Assembly (NCBI RefSeq): GCF_900102875.1
Contig: NZ_FNGH01000016.1
Coordinates: 31,576-95,575, forward strand
Origin: Franzmannia pantelleriensis
GTDB lineage: Bacteria > Pseudomonadota > Gammaproteobacteria > Pseudomonadales > Halomonadaceae
DNA length: 64,000 nt
Direction: 5' to 3'
The first letter of the stretch is position 1. Every line of letters starts with the position of its first letter. Under the pieces are notes generated by a model. The model had not been told where the DNA came from. It did not search any database and worked only from the letters and a program-made list of their open reading frames with translations. Position numbers and translations under genes: made by a program. Below are positions 44,041 through 53,008 of this stretch, piece after piece.

Positions 44041-45228
44041 ATGTTCGAGCAGATTCAGCGGGTCCCCGGGGATGCCATCCTCGGGTTGATCGAGGCCTTC
44101 AATCAGGACACCAACCCCAACAAGGTCGATCTCGGGGTCGGTGTCTATCGTGATGCCAAGGGCAACACGCCAGTGATGCGGGCCGTCAAACAAGCCGAGG
44201 CGCTGCTGCTCGACAACCAGACCACCAAGACCTACATCGGCTCTCACGGTGACCCGCGCTACGGCCAGGTGATTCAGCCGCTGATCTTCGGTGCCGACTC
44301 GCCGGTGCTCGAGGCACGCCGCGCCAGTGTGACCCAGTCCCCGGGGGGCACCGGCGCACTGCGCTTGGCGGCGGACTTCATCAAGACCCAGCTGCCCGGC
44401 AAGGGCATCTGGGTGAGCGACCCGACCTGGCCTAACCACCTGGGCATCTTCACTGCCGCGGGCCTCGAGTTGAACAAGTATCCCTATGTCGATGCCGAGA
44501 ATCGCCTCGACTTCGATGGCATGCTGGCGGCGATCAAGCAAATCCCGGTGGGTGACGTCGTGGTGCTGCACGCCTGCTGCCATAACCCCTCCGGCTTCGA
44601 CCTCTCCCATGCCCAGTGGCGCGAGGTGCTTAGCGTTGTGCAGGAGCGCGAGCTGCTGCCGCTGATCGACTTCGCCTACCAGGGATTCGGCGACGGTCTC
44701 GACGAGGACGCCTTCGGCGTACGGCTGTTCGCCGAGACCCTCGACGAGCTGCTGATCACCAGCTCTTGCTCGAAGAACTTCGGCATCTACAGCGAGCGCA
44801 CCGGCGCCCTGATCGCCGTTGCCAAGAATGCCGAGCAGATGGAGAACGTGCGCTCGCAGATGGCCATCGTGGCCCGCGAGAACTACTCCAACCCACCCTC
44901 CCACGGCGGTGCGGTGGTGACCGAGATTCTCGAATCGGCAGAGCTTGCCGCGCTGTGGCGCGAGGAACTGACCGAGATGCGCAACCGCATCAATGGCCTG
45001 CGCCAGGACTTCGTCGCCGCGCTCAAGCCCTATGGCCTCGACGCCAAGTACGCCTGCGTCGCCGAACAACGCGGTATGTTCTCCTACACCGGCCTGACGC
45101 CGACCCAGGTCGACCGTCTGCGCGACGAGTTCGGTATCTACATGGTGCGCTCAGGGCGTGCCAACGTGGCCGGCTTCTCCACCGAGAACCTCGACTACCT
45201 GGCCAAGGCGATCGCTGCGGTCAACTGA
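44041..45228 (+). CDS. phhC: Aromatic amino acid aminotransferase
   Basis: PLP enzyme (class I, TyrB/AspC-like) converting Tyr to 4-hydroxyphenylpyruvate, the substrate of HppD. The 395-residue product shows KVDLGVGVYRDAKGNTPVM, TYIGSHGDPRYG, VVVLHACCHNPSGFDLSHAQW, DFAYQGFGDGL and SSCSKNFGIYSERTGAL, where Lys of SKNF binds PLP. Its ATG follows the phhB stop without a gap, so it is translationally coupled. It ends 27 bases before a strong terminator. Confidence 0.95.
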   Translation: MFEQIQRVPGDAILGLIEAFNQDTNPNKVDLGVGVYRDAKGNTPVMRAVKQAEALLLDNQTTKTYIGSHGDPRYGQVIQPLIFGADSPVLEARRASVTQSPGGTGALRLAADFIKTQLPGKGIWVSDPTWPNHLGIFTAAGLELNKYPYVDAENRLDFDGMLAAIKQIPVGDVVVLHACCHNPSGFDLSHAQWREVLSVVQERELLPLIDFAYQGFGDGLDEDAFGVRLFAETLDELLITSSCSKNFGIYSERTGALIAVAKNAEQMENVRSQMAIVARENYSNPPSHGGAVVTEILESAELAALWREELTEMRNRINGLRQDFVAALKPYGLDAKYACVAEQRGMFSYTGLTPTQVDRLRDEFGIYMVRSGRANVAGFSTENLDYLAKAIAAVN

Positions 45229-45255
45229 GCCAGCCTCTCGCAACAGCATGATCAA

Positions 45256-45283
45256 GCGCCCGGGACCTCCCGGGCGCTTTGCT
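45256..45283 (+). terminator. Terminator after phhABC
   Basis: GCGCCCGGGA-CC-TCCCGGGCGC is a perfect ten-base stem followed by TTTGCTGT. It lies 28 bases past the phhC stop. Confidence 0.8.
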
Positions 45284-45384
45284 GTGTCATCGTGCCTTTG
45301 GCGCTACCACTTGACCATTCAGTCAGACAAGGCGACACTGCTGCCAGCCTTGTATACAAATTAAACAACCCGTGAGGCACTGCC

Positions 45385-46887
45385 ATGGCTACTTCCGCTG
45401 TGCACTACCCCTGGTACAAGAAAGAAGATACTGACGCCTTCTTCGCGCTGTTCCAGAACAACATCGCCAACTTCGTGATCATCGCCCTGACCATGCTCGG
45501 CATGGGCTTTCCTGCCAGCATCGTATTTGGCCAGGTGCTGCCCGGCGCCGCGGTGGCGGTGATGGTGGGTAACTTCTACTACGCCTGGAGTGCCGCGCGC
45601 CTGGCCCGCCGCGAGAACCGCGCCGACGTTACCGCGCTCTCCTACGGCATCTCGACGCCGGTGATGTTCGTGTTCCTGTTCGGCGTACTGCTGCCCGCCA
45701 TGCAGCTCACCGGCGACGCCGACATGGCCTGGAAGATCGCCGTGGCCGCGTGTTTCATCAGCGGTGCCATCGAGGCGCTGGTCAGCCTGATCGGCCGCTG
45801 GGTGCAGCGCCATCTGCCGCGGGCGGCCATGCTCGGCGCAGTGGCCGGCGTGGCGCTGACATTTATCGCCGGCGAGATGCTGTTCAAGACGCTGGAGATC
45901 CCGGTGATCGGCCTGCTGGTGATGGCAATCATCATCGTCGGCCTGATCGGCCGGATCAGCATGCCGTTTCGCATTCCCACCTCGCTGTTCGCCATCGTCA
46001 TTGGCACCGCACTTGCCTACCTGATCGGCGCCACCGAAGACGGCCAGTTCAGCGACGCTTTCACCCACCTGGGCTTCTATCCGCTGCTGCCGACCCTGGC
46101 CTGGTTCGAGGGCCTCGGCCTGCTGTTTACCAGCATGCTGGCGGTACTCACCGTGGTGCTGCCGATCACCCTCTACAACGCCATCGAGACCATGAACAAC
46201 GTGGAAGCCATGGAGGCCGCCGGCGACAAATACGATGTCCGCGAATGCCAGGCGGTGGACGGTGCCGGCACCATGATCGGCGCGCTGTTTGGCGGCGTCT
46301 TTCCGACTACGGTGTACATCGCCACCGTGGGGGCCAAGTGGATGGGGGCCGGGCGCGGCTACAGCATCCTCAACGGCGCGGTCTATGCCGTGGCCACCAT
46401 GTTCGGCCTGATCGCCATGCTGGCGGCGATCATTCCGGTCTCGGTGGTAGCACCGATTCTGGTATTCGTCGGCATGTCGATGATCGCCACCGCCTTCCAG
46501 ACCAACGACACCCGCTACTACCCGGCAGTGGCGCTGGCCATGCTGCCCTACTTCGCCAACTACGTGATGACGCGTTTCAACAACGCCGCCGGCGAGGTGG
46601 TCAGCGATATCTCCACCGCCATCGTGGCACTGGGCCAGGGAGCGATGTTCACCGCCATCCTGATCGGCGCCATGACCGTGTCGGTGATCGACCACCAGTT
46701 CCGACGCGCCGCCGTTTTTGCCCTGTTCGCGGCCGGGTTCTCCTTCATCGGGCTGATGCACGCACCCCGCCTGGCCTTAAACGCCGCCCCGGACTTCGCT
46801 CTGGGCTACGCGGTGATGGCACTCTTCTTCGGCTTCTACGCACTGCAGGAAGCACGTCAGGAACGCCCACTACCGGCCGGCGACTGA
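45385..46887 (+). CDS. NCS2-like nucleobase/xanthine-uracil permease family protein
   Basis: Membrane transporter, 500 residues with about twelve hydrophobic segments. It resembles the xanthine/uracil permease superfamily: RRENRADVTALSYGISTPVMFVF, LYNAIETMNNVEAMEAAGDKYD and DGAGTMIGALFGGVFPTTVYIATVGAKWMGAG are the substrate-site-like regions of the divergent group. The ATG follows GTGAGG. It is alone between two terminators; there is no purine gene nearby, so the substrate is unknown. Confidence 0.85.
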   Translation: MATSAVHYPWYKKEDTDAFFALFQNNIANFVIIALTMLGMGFPASIVFGQVLPGAAVAVMVGNFYYAWSAARLARRENRADVTALSYGISTPVMFVFLFGVLLPAMQLTGDADMAWKIAVAACFISGAIEALVSLIGRWVQRHLPRAAMLGAVAGVALTFIAGEMLFKTLEIPVIGLLVMAIIIVGLIGRISMPFRIPTSLFAIVIGTALAYLIGATEDGQFSDAFTHLGFYPLLPTLAWFEGLGLLFTSMLAVLTVVLPITLYNAIETMNNVEAMEAAGDKYDVRECQAVDGAGTMIGALFGGVFPTTVYIATVGAKWMGAGRGYSILNGAVYAVATMFGLIAMLAAIIPVSVVAPILVFVGMSMIATAFQTNDTRYYPAVALAMLPYFANYVMTRFNNAAGEVVSDISTAIVALGQGAMFTAILIGAMTVSVIDHQFRRAAVFALFAAGFSFIGLMHAPRLALNAAPDFALGYAVMALFFGFYALQEARQERPLPAGD

Positions 46888-46898
46888 GCGTGCCAAGC

Positions 46899-46938
46899 AC
46901 AGGGGGCGAGTGCAAATGCACCCGCCCCCTGTCTTTAT
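46899..46938 (+). terminator. Terminator after the permease gene
   Basis: ACAGGGGGCG (46899-46908) pairs with CGCCCCCTGT (46923-46932), with a further inner GTGCA/TGCAC stem, followed by CTTTATATT. Placed 12 bases after the stop. Confidence 0.8.
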
Positions 46939-46970
46939 ATTGCCAAGCGTCCCATTAGACGCACTAACGG

Positions 46971-47264
46971 CTAAGTCAGACGATGCTGGCGAAACTCGTT
47001 TCGCGTCACCTGTCCATCGCGATTCAGGTCGAGCCGGCTGAAGGCTCTCTCGATATTGTCTCGCTTGGCCTCGGCGGCACTAATCACGCCATTGCCGTCG
47101 CTGTCCAACTCGCTGAACATATAGCGCACCGTGTGATTCATGTCATTGGTAAACACTAGCCGGACGGGGTCGTAGTCGGACGATTCACGCCCCGCAGCCC
47201 AGCCCGAGGACGCACTTAGCAGCCCCACCATCAGGCCAGCCATAACCCACCGTTTGGTTCTCAT
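46971..47264 (-). CDS. Exported EF-hand calcium-binding protein
   Basis: A 97-residue protein with a signal peptide (MRTKRWVMAGLMVGLLSASSGWA, cleaved near AAG) and a pair of EF-hands: loop one DSDGNGVISAAE (about 54-65) and loop two DLNRDGQVTRNE (about 78-89), both with canonical oxygen ligands. Probably a periplasmic Ca2+ binder. AGGAGA lies six bases before the ATG. Function beyond calcium binding cannot be inferred; neighbours are unrelated. Confidence 0.88.
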   Translation of the reverse strand: MRTKRWVMAGLMVGLLSASSGWAAGRESSDYDPVRLVFTNDMNHTVRYMFSELDSDGNGVISAAEAKRDNIERAFSRLDLNRDGQVTRNEFRQHRLT

Positions 47265-47637
47265 GACGATGTCTCCTGCGGGTAGACGAGCACCCCATTG
47301 ATGCACGTCTGCCGCGGATACGTCATGCCGAAAACGTGCCCAAAAACATCAACGCCTGTCAAAACATAACATTACAATGAGTAATCATAGAGACATCGAA
47401 AGGCAGTGATTCACGCCTTCTTAAAGAGTGTCGCCAAGCCCACGATAGCGCTGCACAAAAGTGAATAAAACACATTGAATCAATGTATTGAAAATTATCA
47501 AAATGGCGACGCCGGGCCGCATCAGCCGCCCTTTGCGAGGCAGCTTCAAAGCACGATCATAGTGTTACCATATGTTGCCATCTACAGACAGGGCATCACT
47601 CGATCACCGCCACTTCGCCCCGCAGCATCCAGTGCCA
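47265..47637. other. Non-coding, AT-rich gap between the EF-hand and MATE genes
   Basis: No credible ORF. The region is distinctly AT-richer than its surroundings (runs such as CAAAACATAACATTACAATG and AAAATTATCAAAATGG), so it should contain the EF-hand gene promoter and perhaps others. It includes a perfect 15-base palindrome ACATTGA-A-TCAATGT at 47472-47486, a possible regulator site. No RNA gene was recognised. Confidence 0.5.
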
Positions 47638-49014
47638 CTACGTGCCCCTGCCTGCCCTATCATGCCGCCTTTCAGCGCCCTCCTCGACAGATTGCATGCG
47701 AGCCCGATAGAGTTGCCAGGCTAGGCCGCCCGCCAACAGGTTGCCGACGGCGGCTCCCACTGCCAGGCCAGGCAGTCCACCGGCCAGCATCCCCAGCCAC
47801 AGGCACGGCAGATAGCAGACGAACAGCCTGGCCGCGGACATCAACATGGCGCGTAGCGGCCAGCCGAGGGCATTGCCCGCCGATACCACGATCATGCACA
47901 CCCCAAGAAGCGCATAGCTGGGCAGCAGGAAGCGAATCAGCAGCGCCAGATCGTCGCGGATATCCGGATTGCCCGCCAGTGCCTGGGCCACCCAAGGCGC
48001 CGCCGCCGCCATGACCAGTCCCAGCAGCAGCTGCCAGGCCACCACGGCCTTGGCCGCCAGCGTCATCAGACGCCGGATCTGCGGCCAGTCGCCGGCCCCG
48101 TAGCAACGCCCCAGCCAGGGGGGTAACGACATGGTCAGTGCCAGCACCAGCATCAACGATAGCGTCTCAAGACGGCTGGCCAACCCCCAGGCGGCCACCG
48201 CCGTCTCGCCTAGCCGTGAGACGATCGCAATCGCCAGCATCGCCGCAAGAGGCGGCATCAGTTGACTAATCATGGCCGGCCCAGCAATCCCGGCGAACGG
48301 CAGCGCCGAGCGTCGTGCTTCGAGCAGCAGGTCGCTACGCCCCAGCCAATCGGCGCGGCGCAGCCGCGGCCACAGGATCAGCCCGCCGCTGGCGAAAGCG
48401 ATGACCGTGGCCCAGGCCGCGCCAGGCAGTCCCAGGCCGGGCCAGGGGCCAACGCCGAAAATCAGCAGAGGATCAAGCAGCAGGTTGACCAGGCTGGTGA
48501 ATACCATCAACTTGCCCGGCAACCGCGTATCGCCGTGAGCGCGGCACAGGCTGTAGCCGAAATAGAGCAACGCGCCGAGCCACGCCGCCAACAGCTGTGG
48601 TCCCCAGTAGCCACGGATCAGGGCCAGGCTCTCGGCCGAGGCGCCCAGCCGCGTGAAGATTAGCGTCTGGGTCAGCCACAGCACACCGGCCAGCAGGCCA
48701 ATCACGATGCCGCCTACCCCCAGCACCAGACTGCCCAGCCGCCTGGCTCGGCGTGCTTCGCCAGCGCCCAGCGCGCGTGAGATCAGCGCAGCGATGGCGA
48801 TACCCAGGCCAACCTGGATGCCGATGATCAGAAACGTCAGCGGAAAGGTATAGGACTGAGCCGCCAGCGGCGCGGTCCCCAGGCGCGCGATAAAAGCACT
48901 GTCGACCAGTTGAAAGCCCAGCAGCGCCAGCACGCCAATGGCCATCGGCCAGGTCTGACGCCAGAGTTGAACGGCGAGTCGCGTTGAAGAGGGGGTGGCG
49001 GCAGACACGGGCAC
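47638..49014 (-). CDS. MATE-family efflux transporter
   Basis: Multidrug/toxin extrusion exporter, 458 residues with twelve hydrophobic segments in two halves. It starts from GTG (GGAG four bases before) as MPVSAATPSSTRLAVQLWRQTWPMAIG. Family signs: LVDSAFIARLGTAPLAAQSY, GVGPWPGLGLPGAAWATVIAFASGG and the second-half SRLGETAVAAWGLASRLE. It ends close to an AT-rich gap and follows nothing in the same operon. Substrate unknown. Confidence 0.92.
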   Translation of the reverse strand: MPVSAATPSSTRLAVQLWRQTWPMAIGVLALLGFQLVDSAFIARLGTAPLAAQSYTFPLTFLIIGIQVGLGIAIAALISRALGAGEARRARRLGSLVLGVGGIVIGLLAGVLWLTQTLIFTRLGASAESLALIRGYWGPQLLAAWLGALLYFGYSLCRAHGDTRLPGKLMVFTSLVNLLLDPLLIFGVGPWPGLGLPGAAWATVIAFASGGLILWPRLRRADWLGRSDLLLEARRSALPFAGIAGPAMISQLMPPLAAMLAIAIVSRLGETAVAAWGLASRLETLSLMLVLALTMSLPPWLGRCYGAGDWPQIRRLMTLAAKAVVAWQLLLGLVMAAAAPWVAQALAGNPDIRDDLALLIRFLLPSYALLGVCMIVVSAGNALGWPLRAMLMSAARLFVCYLPCLWLGMLAGGLPGLAVGAAVGNLLAGGLAWQLYRARMQSVEEGAERRHDRAGRGT

Positions 49015-49085
49015 TCCAGTCGGTCAGGAGCGCACTAGTCTACTCGATCTCGCCGGGGACTTGGCAGCCGCTTTGCGTGCAGCGC

Positions 49086-51155
49086 CTAACTGACGATGCG
49101 CGGCTGCCCACCGACCAGGCCGGTCAACAGCCGGGTAGTATCGGTGGCACTCATCGGCTTGAAGAAGTAGTAACCCTGGACCAGGTCGCATTTCATCTCA
49201 CGAACCAGTTCGAGCTGCTCCTCGTTTTCGACGCCCTCGGCGATCACCTCGAGGCCCAGCCGGTGGCCGATGAACACTGCCGCGGCCATGATCGCCCGGT
49301 CACTGGGGTCCTTAGGCGCGTCGCGCACGAAGCTGCGATCGATCTTCAGCGAGGTCACCGGAAACAGCTTCAGGTAGCTGAGTGACGAGTAGCCGGTACC
49401 GAAATCGTCGATGGCGATCTTCATACCGCGATGATAGAGGTCGCGCAGGGTATTAAGAATGTGCTCTTCTGCCTCGATCAGCACGTTCTCGGTCAACTCG
49501 ATGCCGATATCCTGTGGGGTCAGACCAAACTCGCCCATGCAGGCTTCGAGATGATGGAAGGTGTTGGCCATTGCCAGCTGCTTGCCAGACAGGTTGATGT
49601 CGACCCGCGCACCGCCCAGCCCCTGTTTTTTCCACTCGGCCTGCTGACGACACGCCTCGCGAATCACCCACTCACCGATCCGATGGATCAACTGTGAGCG
49701 CTCGGCGACCGGGATGAACTCCGCCGGCGAAATGGCGCCTCCCTCCTTCGGATACCAGCGCACCAGCGCTTCCAGGTTCTCGATCCGCCCGCTCATCGCA
49801 CTCACCTGTGGCTGGTAGTGAAGGCTCAATTCCTGCTCAGCCAGCGCCAGCTGCAGTCGCTCCGCCAGTCGGTGCTGATGCATCAGCTCATCGTGGATCT
49901 TCTGGTTGAAGAACCAGCAGCGATTGGGTGCCGACAGCTTGGCACGGTTCTTGGCAGCATCGGCATTATGGATCAACTCGCGCGCATTGGTGCCGTTGTC
50001 CGGATACAGGCTGACTCCCAGGCTCGCCGTGACGTGTACCTCGCGGCCGTCGAGCAGGAAGGGACGTGAAAAGCTGTCGAGCACCTTCTCCACCAGCTGC
50101 AACACATCGTTGCCGGCGCGCAGGTGCGGGAAGGCCAGCACGAATTCGTCGCTGCCGAAACGCGACAGCAGGTCCGACCCCCGCTGACAGTAGCGGAGTC
50201 GCTTGGCGACCATCGACAGCAGCAGGTCTCCCTGCTCGTAGCCCTTGGCGTCGTTGATCTCGGCGAAGCGGTCGAGATCGACGAAAAGTACCGCCAGGTA
50301 CTCGCCATGGCGCTGCGCCGCGACGATGAATTCCTGTAGCTCGCGCTCGAAGGTGTGTCGATTAGGGAGTTGGGTCAGCGCGTCGTAGCGGGTCACGTAC
50401 TCGAGTTCGCGGCGCGCTTCCTTCTGCTCGGAGAGGTCGACGTCAACGCAGAACATCAACGGATCGTCGCTATGCTCGGCCAGCATCAGGTGCTGGGAGA
50501 AAACCGCCACCGGCATGCCAGATTTGCTCTTGAGTTCGAGTTCGGCAGCGGGGATCTCGATGCCCTTCTCGATCCAATCGTGGTGCGCCGCCACCACCCC
50601 TTCCTGCATGTAATCGGGAATAATCAGATCTTCCAGCAGTTGCCCGTGCGCTTCTTCAGGCAGATAACCGTACAGCTGGGTACTGGCATGGTTCCAATAG
50701 ATCACCCGGCGGCGGCTGTCATACCCTTGCACGGCCACCTTAGGCAGGCTCTCGAGCAGCGCACGAAAACGCAGCTCGCTCTCGCTATGGCGCTGCTGGG
50801 CCAAGACTAAGGCATGATGATCAGCGACGGCTATGGCTGTGGAAGCCCATTCGCCGCTCTCTGACGAGGGGTCATTCACTTCGGCGGCCTGGTTTAGAGG
50901 CACTTCTTGACGTGCCGAGCCACGCCGCTCGTACCACCACCCCATCCCCAAAACGAGTGCAACGCTGGTACTCAGCAACGCGGGCAACCAGGCGACCTCG
51001 CCTGGGCCTATCCATATCAGCGCCGCGACAAAGGCGGCCATCAAGAGCACCGCCACCCCCAACAGCAGTCTCGCGTGCGCTCGTAGTCGCTTGTACAAGA
51101 TGTGCTCCCCTGCAACCCACCCAGCCAGCACCAACGCTGGGCGTATCGATTTCAT
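49086..51155 (-). CDS. Membrane PAS-GGDEF-EAL protein (c-di-GMP phosphodiesterase)
   Basis: A 689-residue c-di-GMP enzyme. Two transmembrane segments (about 33-50 and 57-75) lead into a PAS domain (about 125-255: FRALLESLPKVAVQGYDSRRR to DVDLSEQKEARREL). Next is a GGDEF domain with YDALTQLPNRHTF but the degenerate motif GSDEF, so cyclase activity is doubtful. The EAL domain has EALVRW, ELTENVLIE, DDFGTGYSSLSYLK, KIDRSFV and EGVENEEQ, all catalytic motifs intact, so it probably degrades c-di-GMP. AGGA precedes the ATG. Confidence 0.92.
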   Translation of the reverse strand: MKSIRPALVLAGWVAGEHILYKRLRAHARLLLGVAVLLMAAFVAALIWIGPGEVAWLPALLSTSVALVLGMGWWYERRGSARQEVPLNQAAEVNDPSSESGEWASTAIAVADHHALVLAQQRHSESELRFRALLESLPKVAVQGYDSRRRVIYWNHASTQLYGYLPEEAHGQLLEDLIIPDYMQEGVVAAHHDWIEKGIEIPAAELELKSKSGMPVAVFSQHLMLAEHSDDPLMFCVDVDLSEQKEARRELEYVTRYDALTQLPNRHTFERELQEFIVAAQRHGEYLAVLFVDLDRFAEINDAKGYEQGDLLLSMVAKRLRYCQRGSDLLSRFGSDEFVLAFPHLRAGNDVLQLVEKVLDSFSRPFLLDGREVHVTASLGVSLYPDNGTNARELIHNADAAKNRAKLSAPNRCWFFNQKIHDELMHQHRLAERLQLALAEQELSLHYQPQVSAMSGRIENLEALVRWYPKEGGAISPAEFIPVAERSQLIHRIGEWVIREACRQQAEWKKQGLGGARVDINLSGKQLAMANTFHHLEACMGEFGLTPQDIGIELTENVLIEAEEHILNTLRDLYHRGMKIAIDDFGTGYSSLSYLKLFPVTSLKIDRSFVRDAPKDPSDRAIMAAAVFIGHRLGLEVIAEGVENEEQLELVREMKCDLVQGYYFFKPMSATDTTRLLTGLVGGQPRIVS

Positions 51156-51411
51156 GAGTCAATCCTACATTGCTTCGCCTCCTTGCGCAGCGGCAACCTC
51201 CTCCGCAGACCCGTATTCCGTCAATGAGTTAGCCCACTACACATGGGCTGACTGACCTAATAGTAGCTACCTATGCAAGATATGACGAAATTTCTACACA
51301 CCACACGATTTATTGACATTATTTTTCATTTGTTTTCATTCTGTTTCTTGTAGTACCCAAGCTACGCCGATCCATTCCGGACTCGGCCCAAGATACAGAA
51401 AGGAAACGATC
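51156..51411 (+). other. Non-coding upstream region of the 2OG dioxygenase gene
   Basis: The 256 bases between divergent genes become very AT-rich near 51290-51355 (TTTATTGACATTATTTTTC and a T-rich run). TTGACA at about 51312-51317 is an ideal -35; a -10 about 17 bases on is in a T-rich run (TTTCAT), only a weak match. No gene is seen. Confidence 0.35.
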
Positions 51412-52206
51412 ATGAAACAGGAAAGCCTCAAGCACGGTTACGACATCACCAGCATGCCCTTCGACTTTGCGCGCAGCTACTGGCAACCCGCGGTGCATAG
51501 CGAACTGGCCGAGCAGTACTGGAGCGTCACCGACGTTCGCGCACAGATCGACCTGCCGGCCTGGCAGGGCTATCTTGCCGACCTACCCCGCGACCCCTAC
51601 GTGAATCAGCGTTGGAAGCGCATGGCTTGGCTGACGCTCAATGACCGCGACGACGTCGAGGTGATGGGTGAGTGCCCGATGGCACAGGGAGGGATGTTCA
51701 ACGATGCGGACAGCATGGCCGACGTGCTGCGCTACTATCCCAGCCTGGAAACCTCATTCGTCGAGCGCAACGACGTCAAGGCCTTCGTCAAGGCGTGGGC
51801 CAAACTGTGGGGAATCGGCGCACGTGAACCGATCCTGATGCAGATTACCGGCATGCGCGGCAGCGAACCCTTGGATCCGCTGCAGGGCCAGGGCATCCAT
51901 TCCGATGGCTGCAAGTACTTGAGCATCATGGTGGTGAGCCGCGACAACGTCAGCGGGGCCAACAGCCTGCTGTTCGCCGACAAGGCCGGCACTCACCCCC
52001 TTACCAAGCAGGTGCTGGCACCCGGCGATGTGCTGCACATTCGTGACGACAAGCTGTTCCACGGCGCCGACGGCATGACCCAGGATGATCGTGACAAACC
52101 CTATGAGCGTTTCATCATCATCATCAACAGCCGTTTCGTCGACGCCTTCCAGAACAAGATGCTGCGTCGTCACTTTCCCGATGCGGTGCTGAACGACGGC
52201 CACTGA
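51412..52206 (+). CDS. 2-Oxoglutarate/Fe(II) dioxygenase family protein (amino-acid hydroxylase-like)
   Basis: A 264-residue protein of the 2OG-Fe dioxygenase group that includes bacterial free amino-acid hydroxylases. The facial triad is visible as His-Ser-Asp in GIHSDGCKYLSIMVVSRDN and the distal His in DDKLFHGADGM; the 2OG-anchoring Arg is probably that of YERFIIIIN. The ATG at 51412 has AAAGGAAA upstream. It stands alone, divergent from the GGDEF-EAL gene. The substrate cannot be told; isoleucine 4-hydroxylase-like activity is one possibility. Confidence 0.78.
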   Translation: MKQESLKHGYDITSMPFDFARSYWQPAVHSELAEQYWSVTDVRAQIDLPAWQGYLADLPRDPYVNQRWKRMAWLTLNDRDDVEVMGECPMAQGGMFNDADSMADVLRYYPSLETSFVERNDVKAFVKAWAKLWGIGAREPILMQITGMRGSEPLDPLQGQGIHSDGCKYLSIMVVSRDNVSGANSLLFADKAGTHPLTKQVLAPGDVLHIRDDKLFHGADGMTQDDRDKPYERFIIIINSRFVDAFQNKMLRRHFPDAVLNDGH

Positions 52207-52334
52207 ACTCTGACCCGCTAGCTAGGCAAGCACCCGATGCATGACCTCCCACAAGCCGGTGCACTCGACGAGTGAGCCGGCTTCTTGCATGTGGGCCTGC
52301 CGAGCTGATAGGGAAGGTTCAGTCACCACTAACG

Positions 52335-52364
52335 CATGCTCCCGGCGCAAGGGCCGGGAGCATG
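52335..52364. terminator. Strong hairpin downstream of yceI (terminator-like)
   Basis: CATGCTCCCGGC (52335-52346) pairs perfectly with GCCGGGAGCATG (52353-52364), six-base loop. It lies between the ends of the 2OG dioxygenase and yceI genes. T-runs are short on both strands, so termination may be Rho-assisted. Confidence 0.5.
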
Positions 52365-52391
52365 CTGGGCAAACGTATTGACGGGATAGCG

Positions 52392-52976
52392 TTACTGACG
52401 AATCCCTTCGAAGGTCACGTACAGTTCGAGTTCATGCATCGACTCGGGGAAGTCGCTCATATCGATGCCGTAGTCCTCGAGGGTCAACATGGTCGACCCC
52501 TCGAAACCGGCACGATAGGCGCCCCACGGATCTTCACCCTCTCCCATCAAGGTGACCGGCATCTCGATCTCGCGGGTTTCCCCCTTGAGGGTCAACTCAC
52601 CGCTCAGCACACCCTCGCCGTCATCGCCCGGCTCGAAACCGGTAGAGACGAAGCTGGCTTCAGGATACTGATCGGCATCGAGAAAATCATCGCTGAGGAT
52701 ATGACGGTCACGCTCGGCGTGGTTGGTATCCAAGCTGGTCACGTCGACATCCAGTGACACGCTGGAGGCGTCCAGATCATCCGGGTCATAGCTGAACTCA
52801 CCGCTGAAATCGCGGAAGCTGCCGAGAATGTAGGAGTAACCGAGGTGATTGATCTTGAACTGCACGAAGGCGTGCTGCCCTTCGATATCGATCACGTAAT
52901 CGTCGGCTTGCGCCTGGCTCAGCGGTACCAGCGCCGCGGCTCCAAATGCGGTTAGCAGTGCAGTCTTCTTCAACAT
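52392..52976 (-). CDS. YceI-family periplasmic lipid-binding protein
   Basis: A 194-residue lipocalin-like exported protein. Signal peptide MLKKTALLTAFGAAALVPLSQAQA precedes the YceI domain: YVIDIEGQHAFVQFKINHLGYSY, VSLDVDVTSLDTNHAERDRHILSDDFLDADQYPEASF and GELTLKGETREIEMPVTL. Members bind isoprenoids such as ubiquinone precursors. It starts 32 bases after the cytochrome b561 gene, the usual pairing for this family, suggesting a shared quinone-linked redox role. Confidence 0.93.
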   Translation of the reverse strand: MLKKTALLTAFGAAALVPLSQAQADDYVIDIEGQHAFVQFKINHLGYSYILGSFRDFSGEFSYDPDDLDASSVSLDVDVTSLDTNHAERDRHILSDDFLDADQYPEASFVSTGFEPGDDGEGVLSGELTLKGETREIEMPVTLMGEGEDPWGAYRAGFEGSTMLTLEDYGIDMSDFPESMHELELYVTFEGIRQ

Positions 52977-53008
52977 TCCAGTGTCTCCGTTTGCGTCACT
53001 TCCCGCGC

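Noticed and set aside
43714..45069. A 451-codon minus-strand frame across phhB and phhC
   Set aside because: Shadow of two well-recognised enzymes; no domain seen.
45361..46761. A 466-codon His/Gly/Asp-rich minus-strand frame
   Set aside because: Shadow of the permease gene, whose frame has clear transmembrane segments and family motifs.
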